Assembly: GCA_965207535.1 (NCBI GenBank)
Contig: CBDBMR010000015.1
Span: 248,001 to 312,000, forward strand
DNA from: JAJDXO01 sp965207535
GTDB lineage: Bacteria > Pseudomonadota > Alphaproteobacteria > Rhodospirillales > UBA2165
DNA length: 64,000 nucleotides
Direction of reading: 5' to 3'
In this document: piece after piece, positions 1-7,580 of the stretch
Layout: the number at the start of each line of letters is the position of its first letter
How positions within the stretch are numbered: the stretch's first letter is position 1
Made by a program: the position numbers and the translations under genes
The notes under the pieces: model-generated
The model's input: only the letters and a program-made list of their open reading frames with translations
Told to the model about the DNA's origin: nothing
Database searches by the model: none

Positions 1-119
1 GCGGCAAGCCCAGCTACACCAACTTCGAAGACCAGTTCATCGGCGCCGGCGCCAAGTTCATCTGGTCGCGAAGCCTGGTGCTCGACAACCACGTCCTGGT
101 CCGCAAGACGGTCCCCTAG
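1..119 (+). CDS. C-terminal fragment of unidentified protein
   Basis: An open frame runs in from the left edge (first full codon at base 3) and stops at TAG 117-119, giving 38 visible residues that start GKPSYTNFED and end LVRKTVP. The fragment is a mixed polar/hydrophobic tail with no motif I recognise, so no function is assigned. The stop is followed about 55 bases later by a family A palindromic repeat. The start lies outside the window. Confidence 0.55.
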   Translation, partial: GKPSYTNFEDQFIGAGAKFIWSRSLVLDNHVLVRKTVP

Positions 120-174
120 CACTTGGTGATTCCATTGGGAAGCGTATCCGGCGTTTTTGAAGCCGTTTGCGCAA

Positions 175-332
175 CCCCCTCACCCATTTATTTATGACCC
201 CCTCACCCTAACCCTCTCCCCCTGAAGAAGGGGGAGAGGGGACTACTCCCTTACCCTCGCCCCCCTTGGGGGGAGAGGGATGCGGAGGCTTGGCGAGCCT
301 GCGAGCCATAGCCGTAGCCGGGTGAGGGGGAT
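175..332. repeat. family A palindromic mosaic repeat, copy 1
   Basis: Begins CCCCTCACCCATTTATTT, continues with the core CCCCTCACCCTAACCCTC, then a hairpin CTCCCCCTGAAGAAGGGGGAG, a second GC-rich hairpin and the tail GGGATGCGGAGGCTTGGCGA, ending at GGTGAGGGGG. The two outer ends are complementary, so the whole unit can fold on itself. The same modules recur near 9.3, 16.3, 18, 20.3, 25.3, 28.2, 33.9 and 48.7 kb. It lies between the stop at 119 and the convergent corC-like gene, where it could act as a bidirectional terminator. Confidence 0.8.
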
Positions 333-358
333 TATCGATTCACCCCCGCCCCATTCTC

Positions 359-1639
359 TCATTGGCCCTCGCCCTCTTCGGCCTCCGCGGGCGGCGGGGT
401 CACCCGGACAGCGGTGATCTGGTGGCGCTGGCGGCGCAATATCTCGAAGCGGAATCCGAAGAACATGAAGGTCTGACCCACCTCCGGGATGCGCCGGGCT
501 TCGTGGAGGATCAATCCGGCGAGCGTCGCGGCTTCCTCGTCCGGCAGATTCCATTCCAGCGCCCGGTTGAGGTCGCGGATGGTGAACTGGCCGTCGACGA
601 TGTAGGACCCATTCCCCTGGGGTCTCAATCCCGGCACGCTGATGTCGTGCTCGTCGGAGATGTCGCCGACGATTTCCTCCAGGATGTCCTCGAGGGTCAC
701 GACGCCGAGCAGACTCCCGTACTCGTCGACCACCAGGGCAAAGTGTTCGTGGCGTTCGCGGAACGCCTGAAGCTGGTCGAGGAGCCGGGTGGTCTCGGGC
801 ACGAACCACGGATCGGCGGCGATGGCCTTGATGTCCATGTCCGCTTCGCCCTCCGGCGCCGCGCGTATGGCGCGCAGCAGTTCCTTGGCGTGCAGGACGC
901 CGACGATGTTGTCGGTGTCCTCGCGCCAAAGCGGCAGGCGGGTATAAGGACTGTCCAGCGCCTGATCGACGATATCGCCGGGCGGGTCGTCGGCATTGAT
1001 CATCGAGACGGTCTTGCGGTGGACCATGATCTCGCCCACCTCCACCTCCGAAAGATCGAGCACGCTTCTGAGCATGGCGCGCTCATGCCCGATGACTTCC
1101 CCTTCGCCCCGATGCAGATCGATGGCGCCGCGCAGCATCTCGGTCCTGGAGAAGAACGATTGGTCGGGGCTGAGCTTGACCCCGAATAGACGCAGGGTGA
1201 GCCGGACGATGGCTTGCGCCGCGTTCGCGAACGGAGCCAGGACGACGACGACGAGCCGGATCACCGGCGCGATGACGAGCGCCATGCGATCGGCGTTATG
1301 AAGGGCGTATGTCTTGGGCAGTATTTCCGCGAACAACACCACCAGCGCGGTCATGATCAGCGTCGCATAGGCGATGCCCGCATCGCCGAAGAAGACGAGA
1401 AACGCCGACGTGGCGAGGGCCGAGGCCAGGATGTTGACCAGGTTGTTGCCGATCAGGATGGCGCCGAGCAGGCGCCCTTTCCGTTCGATCAGCCGGTTGA
1501 CCAGCCGCGCCCGGCGGTTTCCCTGGCCTTCCAGGTGATGCATGAGGGCGCGGGACGCGCCGGTCAGCGCCGTCTCCGATCCGGAGAAGAACGCCGACAA
1601 GATGAGCAGCACAACGATGGCGATGATCAGTGTCACCAT
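359..1639 (-). CDS. HlyC/CorC (CNNM) family membrane protein with CBS domains
   Basis: 426 residues. The N-terminus (MVTLIIAIVVLLILSAFFSG) opens a DUF21/CNNM membrane domain with about four hydrophobic segments over residues 1-185. A CBS pair follows at roughly 205-330 (MVHRKTVSMINADD and DEYGSLLGVVTLEDILEEIV) and a C-terminal CorC_HlyC domain ends near 415. Members of this family are inner-membrane proteins linked to Mg2+ or Co2+ efflux and resistance; older names are hemolysin or TlyC-like. It is the third gene of an aroK-aroB-corC series on the minus strand, 42 bases after aroB. The ATG at 1639 has no strong ribosome binding site, which fits coupling to aroB. The exact ion is not shown by the sequence. 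Confidence 0.9.
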   Translation of the reverse strand: MVTLIIAIVVLLILSAFFSGSETALTGASRALMHHLEGQGNRRARLVNRLIERKGRLLGAILIGNNLVNILASALATSAFLVFFGDAGIAYATLIMTALVVLFAEILPKTYALHNADRMALVIAPVIRLVVVVLAPFANAAQAIVRLTLRLFGVKLSPDQSFFSRTEMLRGAIDLHRGEGEVIGHERAMLRSVLDLSEVEVGEIMVHRKTVSMINADDPPGDIVDQALDSPYTRLPLWREDTDNIVGVLHAKELLRAIRAAPEGEADMDIKAIAADPWFVPETTRLLDQLQAFRERHEHFALVVDEYGSLLGVVTLEDILEEIVGDISDEHDISVPGLRPQGNGSYIVDGQFTIRDLNRALEWNLPDEEAATLAGLILHEARRIPEVGQTFMFFGFRFEILRRQRHQITAVRVTPPPAEAEEGEGQ

Positions 1640-1681
1640 GGGTCAATCCACTTGGTTGATGTCATTGAGGTAGGAGGGCAT

Positions 1682-2809
1682 TTAGGCGGCGACGGCCTCG
1701 CGCACCACGCCCAGGACGTCTTCGGGCGTGACGCCGGCGGTAATGAAGGCTTGTCCGATTCCCCGGGTGAGGATGAAGGTCAGTTTGCCGTCGGCCGCCT
1801 TCTTGTCGCTCGCCATATGGGCGAGCAGGGCATCGGCGTCCCAGCGCATGCCCTCGACGTAATCGGGTCCCACCGGGAGTCCGGCCTGGACGAAATGCGC
1901 CTTCACCCGTTCGGCATCCTGGCCCGAACACAAACCCAGCCGGTGGGAGAGTTCGAACGCCATGATCATGCCGATGGCGACCGCCTCGCCATGCAGCAGG
2001 GAGGCGCTGAAGCCGGTTTCCGATTCCAGGGCATGGCCGAACGTATGACCGAAGTTGAGCAGGGCGCGCCGGCCCTGCTCGGTCTCGTCTTCCGCGACCA
2101 CTTGGGCCTTGATGGCGCAGCTCCGCCGCACCGCTTCCTGGCGGATGGCGGGATCGCCGGAGACCACGGCGGCGCCGTTCCGCTCGCACCAGTCGAAGAA
2201 CGCCGGGTCGGAGATTAGGCCGTGTTTGACGATCTCGGCGTAGCCGGCAATGACCTCCCGGTGCGGCAATGTGGCCAACGTGTCGATGTCGGCGAGCACC
2301 AGGCGGGGCTGGTGGAAGGCGCCGATCATGTTTTTGGCGTGACGGCTGTTGATCGCCGTCTTGCCGCCGACGGAACTGTCCACCTGGGCGAGCAGCGATG
2401 TCGGAACCTGGATGTAGTCGATGCCGCGGAGCGCGGTCGCCGCGGCGAAACCGGTGAGATCGCCGACGATGCCGCCGCCGAGCGCGACCAGCGCCGTCTT
2501 GCGGTCGATCCGCCGGTCGAGCAGTTGCTCCATGACGTCCTCGAGCTGGGCGAAGGTCTTGGATTCCTCGCCCGCCGGAACCGTAATGGCCGACGTGCGG
2601 ATGCCCTCGGCCTCGAGACCGTCCGCGAGCCGGGAGAGATAGAGGGGGCCGACATTTTCGTCGGTAACGATGACCGCCCGCGGCCCGCGGAGCAGTGGCT
2701 TCATCAGGCCGCCGGCGCGGGACAGCAGGCCCTGGCCGATGACGATGTCATAGCCGCGCCGGCCGAGATCCAATCTCAGCGTATCCGGTTCAACCATCGG
2801 GTCGGTCAT
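1682..2809 (-). CDS. aroB: 3-dehydroquinate synthase
   Basis: 375 residues, normal for AroB. It converts DAHP to 3-dehydroquinate, the second step of the shikimate pathway, in the cytoplasm with NAD and Zn2+. The signature runs from GGGIVGDLTGFAAA through VPTSLLAQVDSSVGGKTAIN near residues 110-155. Zinc ligands are visible as E in AEIVKHG and the two His of NFGHTFGHALE. The start (MTDPMVEPD) overlaps the end of aroK by 20 bases, so translation is probably coupled. An alternative ATG lies four codons downstream. The aroK-aroB order is common in proteobacteria. Confidence 0.97.
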   Translation of the reverse strand: MTDPMVEPDTLRLDLGRRGYDIVIGQGLLSRAGGLMKPLLRGPRAVIVTDENVGPLYLSRLADGLEAEGIRTSAITVPAGEESKTFAQLEDVMEQLLDRRIDRKTALVALGGGIVGDLTGFAAATALRGIDYIQVPTSLLAQVDSSVGGKTAINSRHAKNMIGAFHQPRLVLADIDTLATLPHREVIAGYAEIVKHGLISDPAFFDWCERNGAAVVSGDPAIRQEAVRRSCAIKAQVVAEDETEQGRRALLNFGHTFGHALESETGFSASLLHGEAVAIGMIMAFELSHRLGLCSGQDAERVKAHFVQAGLPVGPDYVEGMRWDADALLAHMASDKKAADGKLTFILTRGIGQAFITAGVTPEDVLGVVREAVAA

Positions 2810-3317
2810 GGTGCGCCTTGAACTCCTCGAGTACCCGGCCAGTGGTCACGTCGGCGGGTTCCTCGCCTACGTCGACGATAATATCCGCTTCGCCGTAGAT
2901 GGGATAGCGCTGGTCGATCAGCGATTGCAACGTTTCTCGCGGGTCGCCCCGTTTCAGCAGCGGCCGGTTGTCGCGCCGGCGGGTGCGCCTGAGCAGCAGT
3001 TCGAGATCGGCCCTGAGCCAGATGACGGTCCCTTTCGCCGAGAGGTTCCTGCGGGTCTCTTCGTTCATGAAGGCGCCGCCGCCGGTGGCCATGACCGCCG
3101 GCTCCCCTTCCAGCAGCCGGGCGATCACCCGCCGCTCGCCGTCCCGGAAATAGGCCTCGCCGTGTTCCTCGAAGATATCCTCGATGGAACAGCCGGCGGC
3201 GAGTTCGATTTCGTCATCGGTGTCGATGAACGGCATTTCCAACTGGGCGGCGAGCCGCTTGCCGACATTGGATTTGCCGGCGCCCATCAGGCCGATCAGG
3301 ATGATGAATCGGTCCAT
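2790..3317 (-). CDS. aroK: shikimate kinase
   Basis: 175 residues from the ATG at 3317 (MDRFIILIGLMGAGKSNVGK). The P-loop GLMGAGKS lies at residues 9-16, the shikimate-binding FIDTDDEIE and RDGERRV follow, and GGGAF is the family Gly-rich motif. It phosphorylates shikimate with ATP. A frame extends upstream to 3410, but that extension carries no kinase sequence and starts upstream of the promoter-like element at 3409-3437, so the short start is preferred. First gene of the aroK-aroB-corC operon; overlaps aroB by 20 bases. Confidence 0.95.
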   Translation of the reverse strand: MDRFIILIGLMGAGKSNVGKRLAAQLEMPFIDTDDEIELAAGCSIEDIFEEHGEAYFRDGERRVIARLLEGEPAVMATGGGAFMNEETRRNLSAKGTVIWLRADLELLLRRTRRRDNRPLLKRGDPRETLQSLIDQRYPIYGEADIIVDVGEEPADVTTGRVLEEFKAHHDRPDG

Positions 3318-3408
3318 GACGGCGCTAATCGCCGGCTCCCTCCGGGAGGCGCCGTTGAAAGCCCATGGGTGAGGCGGTAGACTGCCGAAAAATCGCCATA
3401 ATCCATTC

Positions 3409-3437
3409 ATAGTATATCCCGGAACTCAGTCGTCAAA
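3409..3437 (-). promoter_or_regulatory. candidate promoter for aroK operon
   Basis: On the minus strand TTTGAC (3437-3432) and TACTAT (3414-3409) are separated by 17 bases, resembling a sigma-70 type promoter. Transcription would start near 3402, leaving a leader of about 85 bases before the aroK ATG at 3317. Found by eye only. Confidence 0.4.
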
Positions 3438-3490
3438 GTGGTTGATCATTGGATGACCCGCATTCGTCCCGCGCACCGCGTTAAAACGTC

Positions 3491-3643
3491 ATGGTCCCGC
3501 TGATGCGCGGTCTGCCGGGTATCTTGCTGATTGTCGTGGCGTTGGTGATTGCCGGCGCCGCGGTGTTCCTCATGACGTGGGAGATCCCGCCGCCGACGGC
3601 GCCGGTGGAGAAGGTGATACCGAATGAACGATTCCCCCGTTAG
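3491..3643 (+). CDS. 50-residue single-pass membrane peptide
   Basis: A short frame from ATG 3491 to TAG 3641-3643. It reads MVPLMRGLPG, then a hydrophobic stretch ILLIVVALVIAGAAVFLM (residues 11-28), then a Pro-rich tail EIPPPTAPVEKVIP. This is a typical one-helix inner-membrane peptide with a short charged end. It overlaps the start of the next gene by 20 bases (ATG 3624), which points to translational coupling and supports its being real. No function is known to me; its place ahead of a secreted protein and XerD suggests one transcript of three genes. Confidence 0.65.
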   Translation: MVPLMRGLPGILLIVVALVIAGAAVFLMTWEIPPPTAPVEKVIPNERFPR

Positions 3644-5528
3644 ACGGTGCCTGCCGGCGCTCGCGCTGGCCGTGGCGGCCAGTGTGGTCATAAGCGTGGC
3701 GGCCGCGCCCGTCCTTGCCCAGAAGAAGGGCCCCCGGCCGCTGACGCCGACCACCCTCGCGCCGCCGCCCGCCGCCGACCCGGCGCCGGCAACCAATCGA
3801 AACGATCCGCCGCGGCCCGGCGCGGCGGCCGCCGACGGTGCGCCGCCGCCCGCCCGGATTCCGGGGCAGCCCGCGGGCCGGATGTCCGATCCGGCGACCA
3901 CCCAGCCCGGCGGACCCGCGCCCGTTCGGATCGAAGTCGACCAGCTCAGGCGAATCAGTCCCGATTCGGTGGGCACGTTGACCGCCGGAGAGGGAGGCTT
4001 CGGCATCGATATGTGGGCCGGAACCGGCCGCAGGGTGATTGAAACCCTGTTGCCGCGTCTGCCGGTCCGGACCACGTCGCGGGCCATGCGGGACCTGATG
4101 CAGCGGCTGCTGCTGAGCACCGCGACCGCGCCGCCGGGCGGGGAAAATGCCGGGAGGCTGGTGGCCATGCGTCTCGATGCCCTGGCGGCGCTTGGCGATG
4201 TCGCCGGGACCGATGCCCTGATAAAGGCCGCGCCGTCCCGGGGGATCAGCGAGGACCTGTTGCGCGCCGAGGCCGACCTCTTGTTCGTCACCAACGACAA
4301 TGCGCGGGCCTGTCCGCTGGTGGCGGGCCAGATCAAGGACGACGTGAGCACCTATTGGCAAAAGGCGTTCATCTTCTGCCAATCCCTTGCCGGCGAGCAC
4401 GCCAAGGCGTCCCTGGGTGTCAGCCTGCTCCGCGAGGAGGGCGAGGAGGACCCGGTCTTTTTCGGGCTGATCGACCGCCTGTCGGGGGTCGAGAAGTTCG
4501 AGATCGAGAGCCTGTCCAACCCGGCGCCGCTGCATTTCGCCATGGTCCGGGCGTCGCGCGCCCGGTTGCCGTTGGACGTGATTTCGTCCGACAACCCGTC
4601 GGTCCTGCGCACCGTCGCGACCAGCCCCAATGCCCGGCCCGAACTCCGCATCGATGCCGCCGAACGGGCGGAAAACATCGGCGCGCTCCGGACCGATGTG
4701 CTGCGGCAGCTCTATGCCGGTGTCACATTCTCCGAGGATGCCCTCGACAATCCGCTGACCCGGGCCGAGGGAGACCGCTCGCCGCTCAGCCGCGCGCTCC
4801 TGTACCGGAAGGCGCTGGTCGAAAGCGTGCCCACCGCCCTCGCCGAGGTGCTGAACCGGGCCTTCGGGCTGGCCCGCGAGGGGGGCCGGTTCATGGCCGC
4901 GGCGCGGGCCTATTCGGGGATTCTCGGCAACTTGAACCCGACACAGGATTTGGCGTGGTTCGCGCCGAGCGCGGTGCGGGCGGCCATTGCCGCGAATGAT
5001 GCGGACACCGCCGGCCGCTGGCTTGCCGTTTTGCGGTCGGGCGCGGTGCTGAACGAGGAGGCCGCCCTCGAGCGCGACCGGTTGATGCCGCTGCTCAAGC
5101 TTGCCGGTCTGTCGGAGGAGGGGGGCATCGACGAACAGGCGCTTCGCCGCTGGGCCGAGGATGCGGCGGCGGCGGCGGATGGCGGCTCCGGCGGGCAACC
5201 GGCCCGGCGCGTTCCGCTGCTGTTCAACATTCTGGAGTCCCTCGGCGATGAGGTGCCGCCGGTATTGTGGGCCGGGCTGCTGGCCGGACCGCCCCGGGCG
5301 CCTATCCTGATGCCCCGGGCGGCTATCTGGCGAACCCTCGGTGACGCGGCGGAAAACGGCAGGATCGGCGAGACCGTCTTGCTGGCATTGCTGACCCTGG
5401 GCGAGGCGGGACCGGCGGAGGCCGACCCGATTGTCCTGGGCCGGGTGTTGTCGAGCCTCAGGCGGGCCGGGCTGGAAGAGGATGCAAGGGCGATCGCCCT
5501 CGAGGCGGCGGTCGCGGCGGGCATATGA
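3624..5528 (+). CDS. secreted alpha-helical protein of unknown function
   Basis: 634 residues. Residues 1-32 form a Sec signal peptide: basic MNDSPVRRCL, hydrophobic core, cleavage likely after APVLAQ. Residues about 33-110 are a Pro/Ala-rich low-complexity linker. The remainder is Leu/Ala-rich and looks like an all-helical solenoid (many ALLYRKALVE or FMAAARAYSG type helices). I recognise no enzyme motif. Proteins of this kind next to xerD in Rhodospirillales are annotated as hypothetical or, misleadingly, as antifreeze-like because of their Ala content. It overlaps the 50-residue peptide at its start and xerD at its end (ATGA, 5525-5528), so the three genes are likely co-translated. A periplasmic location is inferred. 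Confidence 0.8.
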   Translation: MNDSPVRRCLPALALAVAASVVISVAAAPVLAQKKGPRPLTPTTLAPPPAADPAPATNRNDPPRPGAAAADGAPPPARIPGQPAGRMSDPATTQPGGPAPVRIEVDQLRRISPDSVGTLTAGEGGFGIDMWAGTGRRVIETLLPRLPVRTTSRAMRDLMQRLLLSTATAPPGGENAGRLVAMRLDALAALGDVAGTDALIKAAPSRGISEDLLRAEADLLFVTNDNARACPLVAGQIKDDVSTYWQKAFIFCQSLAGEHAKASLGVSLLREEGEEDPVFFGLIDRLSGVEKFEIESLSNPAPLHFAMVRASRARLPLDVISSDNPSVLRTVATSPNARPELRIDAAERAENIGALRTDVLRQLYAGVTFSEDALDNPLTRAEGDRSPLSRALLYRKALVESVPTALAEVLNRAFGLAREGGRFMAAARAYSGILGNLNPTQDLAWFAPSAVRAAIAANDADTAGRWLAVLRSGAVLNEEAALERDRLMPLLKLAGLSEEGGIDEQALRRWAEDAAAAADGGSGGQPARRVPLLFNILESLGDEVPPVLWAGLLAGPPRAPILMPRAAIWRTLGDAAENGRIGETVLLALLTLGEAGPAEADPIVLGRVLSSLRRAGLEEDARAIALEAAVAAGI

Positions 5529-6499
5529 GCCGGCCGCTGGGCGCGGCCACCAAGCCGCCCGCGTCGCGCGAGGTTGACGCTTTCCTTGAAATGATGGCCG
5601 CGGAACGCGGCGCGGCGGCCAACACCATTGCCTCGTACAGGATCGATCTCGCGGACTTCGCGGGCTTCACGGCCCGGCGCGAACGGCGGATCGAGGCGGC
5701 GGACGCGCGGCTGATCCGCGACTATTTGAGCTGGCTCAAGGCAAAGGGACGCTCCGCCCGCACGGCATCCAGGCGGCTTTCGTCATTGCGCCAGTTTTTC
5801 CGTTTCCTCCATGCCGAACGCATCCGGGACGACGATCCCTGTACCGGGATCGACAATCCCAAGCTTGGCCGGCCGTTGCCGAAATACTTGGCCGAAGAGG
5901 AGGTCGAACGGCTGCTGGCGGCGGCCCATGAGGCAGCCCATGAGGCAGCCCATGAGGCAGCCGGGGCGGATGGGCTGCGCTTGGCGGCGCTGGTCGAGAT
6001 TCTTTATGCGACGGGGCTGCGCGTATCGGAACTGGTGGGCCTGCCCACAGGCGCGCTGGCCCGGGACGGGCGGACGCTCACCGTTCGCGGCAAGGGCGGC
6101 AAGGAACGCATGGTCCCGCTCGGCGATCCGGCGCGCGAAGCCGTCGCCGCCTATCTGGCGGTTCGAAAGGAGCATCTGGGCAAGCGGCGGGAAAGCCGGT
6201 TCCTGTTTCCCGGCCCTGGGGCGGCCGGACACCTGTCGAGAGCGCATTTCTCCAATCTTCTCAAAGGTTTGGCCGCCGCCGCGGGGCTTGATCCCGGCCG
6301 CGTGTCGCCCCATGTGCTGCGTCATTCCTTTGCCTCGCATTTGCTCGCCCACGGCGCGGATTTGCGGGTTCTGCAGCAGATGCTCGGCCATGCCGATATC
6401 TCGACCACCCAGATTTATACCCATGTTCTGGATGAACGCCTGAAGTCCCTGGTCGGGCGCAGCCATCCCCTGGCAAGGCCGGCGAAGGCGCCCAGGTGA
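5525..6499 (+). CDS. xerD: site-specific tyrosine recombinase XerD
   Basis: 324 residues. The N-terminal SAM-like core-binding domain (VDAFLEMMAAERGAAANTIA) covers about residues 15-100; the catalytic domain follows. Active-site residues are visible: R in GLRVSELVGL, K in VRGKGGKERMVPL, H and R in HVLRHSFASHL, H in MLGHADISTTQ, and Y in IYTHV. With XerC it resolves chromosome dimers at dif. The order of motifs and the SPHVLRHSFA sequence favour XerD over XerC. The start ATG overlaps the stop of the upstream gene. The linker between the two domains carries an in-frame three-unit repeat (5927-5962), which lengthens a loop that is normally short. Confidence 0.92.
   Translation: MSRPLGAATKPPASREVDAFLEMMAAERGAAANTIASYRIDLADFAGFTARRERRIEAADARLIRDYLSWLKAKGRSARTASRRLSSLRQFFRFLHAERIRDDDPCTGIDNPKLGRPLPKYLAEEEVERLLAAAHEAAHEAAHEAAGADGLRLAALVEILYATGLRVSELVGLPTGALARDGRTLTVRGKGGKERMVPLGDPAREAVAAYLAVRKEHLGKRRESRFLFPGPGAAGHLSRAHFSNLLKGLAAAAGLDPGRVSPHVLRHSFASHLLAHGADLRVLQQMLGHADISTTQIYTHVLDERLKSLVGRSHPLARPAKAPR
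5927..5962 (+). repeat. in-frame 12-base tandem repeat in xerD
   Basis: Three exact copies of CATGAGGCAGCC (5927-5938, 5939-5950, 5951-5962) encode three HEAA units at about residues 135-146 of XerD, in the linker just before the catalytic domain. Exact identity at the DNA level means recent slippage expansion. Confidence 0.95.
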
Positions 6500-6548
6500 C
6501 CGCGCCGGATACGTTCCGGAACAAGAGTTAGGTAGCCATCCAAATCGT

Positions 6549-6738
6549 CATGGCCGGGCCCACTGGACCGGCTTTGCCGGGCCAGCCGGCAAAGTGGCCC
6601 GGCCATCCACCCGGTCAATCCCCGGCGGGGAATGACCTTTTGTACCGCTGACCGCCAAGCGTGGATCACCGGGTCAAGCCCGGTGATGACGACTGGAATG
6701 TGCCCCAAAGCGTCGTGGCGGGGTCAGCCCGGTGATGA
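6549..6738. repeat. family B palindromic repeat cluster
   Basis: The space between xerD and the convergent GST gene is filled with linked palindromes: TCATGGCCGGGCC and GGCCCGGCCATCCAC arms around a nested CCGGCTTTGCCGG hairpin, then GGATCACCGGGTCAAGCCC GGTGATGACG, and a partial third copy with GGGGTCAGCCCGGTGATGAC. The first unit recurs inverted at 34040-34145. These resemble intergenic palindromes seen throughout alphaproteobacterial genomes. No gene is seen here. Confidence 0.8.
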
Positions 6739-6749
6739 CGGCTTGCGGC

Positions 6750-7571
6750 CTACCCGCCCGCCAGCCTCCCGATGGTTTCCAGGTACACCGGCACGGCCGC
6801 CGCGCCGTTGCGGGCCATGGACTCGGTGAGGTCGGCGGGCACGGGGCCGGTGACCGCGGAGGCGAAGCTGGGTCTTGCCCGGATGCGGTCGAACCACTGG
6901 GCGACGCGGTGCCGCCGGCCGGTCCAAAGATGCTCCTGGCGCAGCATGTTCAGCCGGTTGACGTAGGGCGTCATGGCGAGATCGGCGAGGCTGTACGCAT
7001 TCCCCACCAGCCACTCGCCGTCCTGAAGTGCCGCCTCCATCTTGTCGAGGTACTGGAGGTGAACCAGGACCGCGTTCTCGAAATGGGACGATGAGAACCC
7101 GGACAGCACGTCCTCCTTCTTCCGCGCCCGGCGCACCGGGTCGGGGACCGCATCCAGAAACGTCTCCAGCGCCTCGCCCTCCATGTGCTCGGCCATGGAG
7201 TGGCGGTGGTTGGTGGCCATGGTGATCACCCCGCAGGCCGGGTGGAGGTGCTCGTCCACCGACTTGGTCCAGACGCGAAGATCGGCGCGCGAGCCCGGAT
7301 CGTCCGGCATCAGGCGGGGGTCCGGGAACCGCTCCTCCAGATATTCGCAGATCACCGTGGATTCGACGATCACCCGTCCGCCGTCCACCAGCACCGGCAC
7401 CACGGCGCGGGGATTGAGGGCCATGAATTCCGGTTCGAACTGTTCCCCCTTGAGGATGTCTATGTAATGGCCCTTCCACTTGAGGCCCTTCTCGGCCAGC
7501 GCCAGGCGGGCCTTGGCCGCGCACACCGAACTGCCGTGATGATAAAGCTCCAGCATTCCATTATCCCCCAT
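6750..7571 (-). CDS. glutathione S-transferase family protein
   Basis: 273 residues from ATG 7571, preceded by GGAGG at good distance; a second ATG five codons on (MLELYHHGSS) is possible. The N-terminal thioredoxin-like domain spans about residues 6-85, with the SSVCAAK catalytic region, cis-Pro in AVVPVLVDGG and the ES motif in VIVESTVICEYL. The all-helical GST C domain follows to the end (VGNAYSLADLAMTPYVNRL). It lies nine bases after the flavin monooxygenase gene, so the two form an operon. This pairing suggests glutathione conjugation or isomerisation of an oxidised aromatic product, as in maleylpyruvate or maleylacetoacetate isomerases, but the substrate is not shown. Confidence 0.87.
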   Translation of the reverse strand: MGDNGMLELYHHGSSVCAAKARLALAEKGLKWKGHYIDILKGEQFEPEFMALNPRAVVPVLVDGGRVIVESTVICEYLEERFPDPRLMPDDPGSRADLRVWTKSVDEHLHPACGVITMATNHRHSMAEHMEGEALETFLDAVPDPVRRARKKEDVLSGFSSSHFENAVLVHLQYLDKMEAALQDGEWLVGNAYSLADLAMTPYVNRLNMLRQEHLWTGRRHRVAQWFDRIRARPSFASAVTGPVPADLTESMARNGAAAVPVYLETIGRLAGG

Positions 7572-7580
7572 TGGCCCCTC

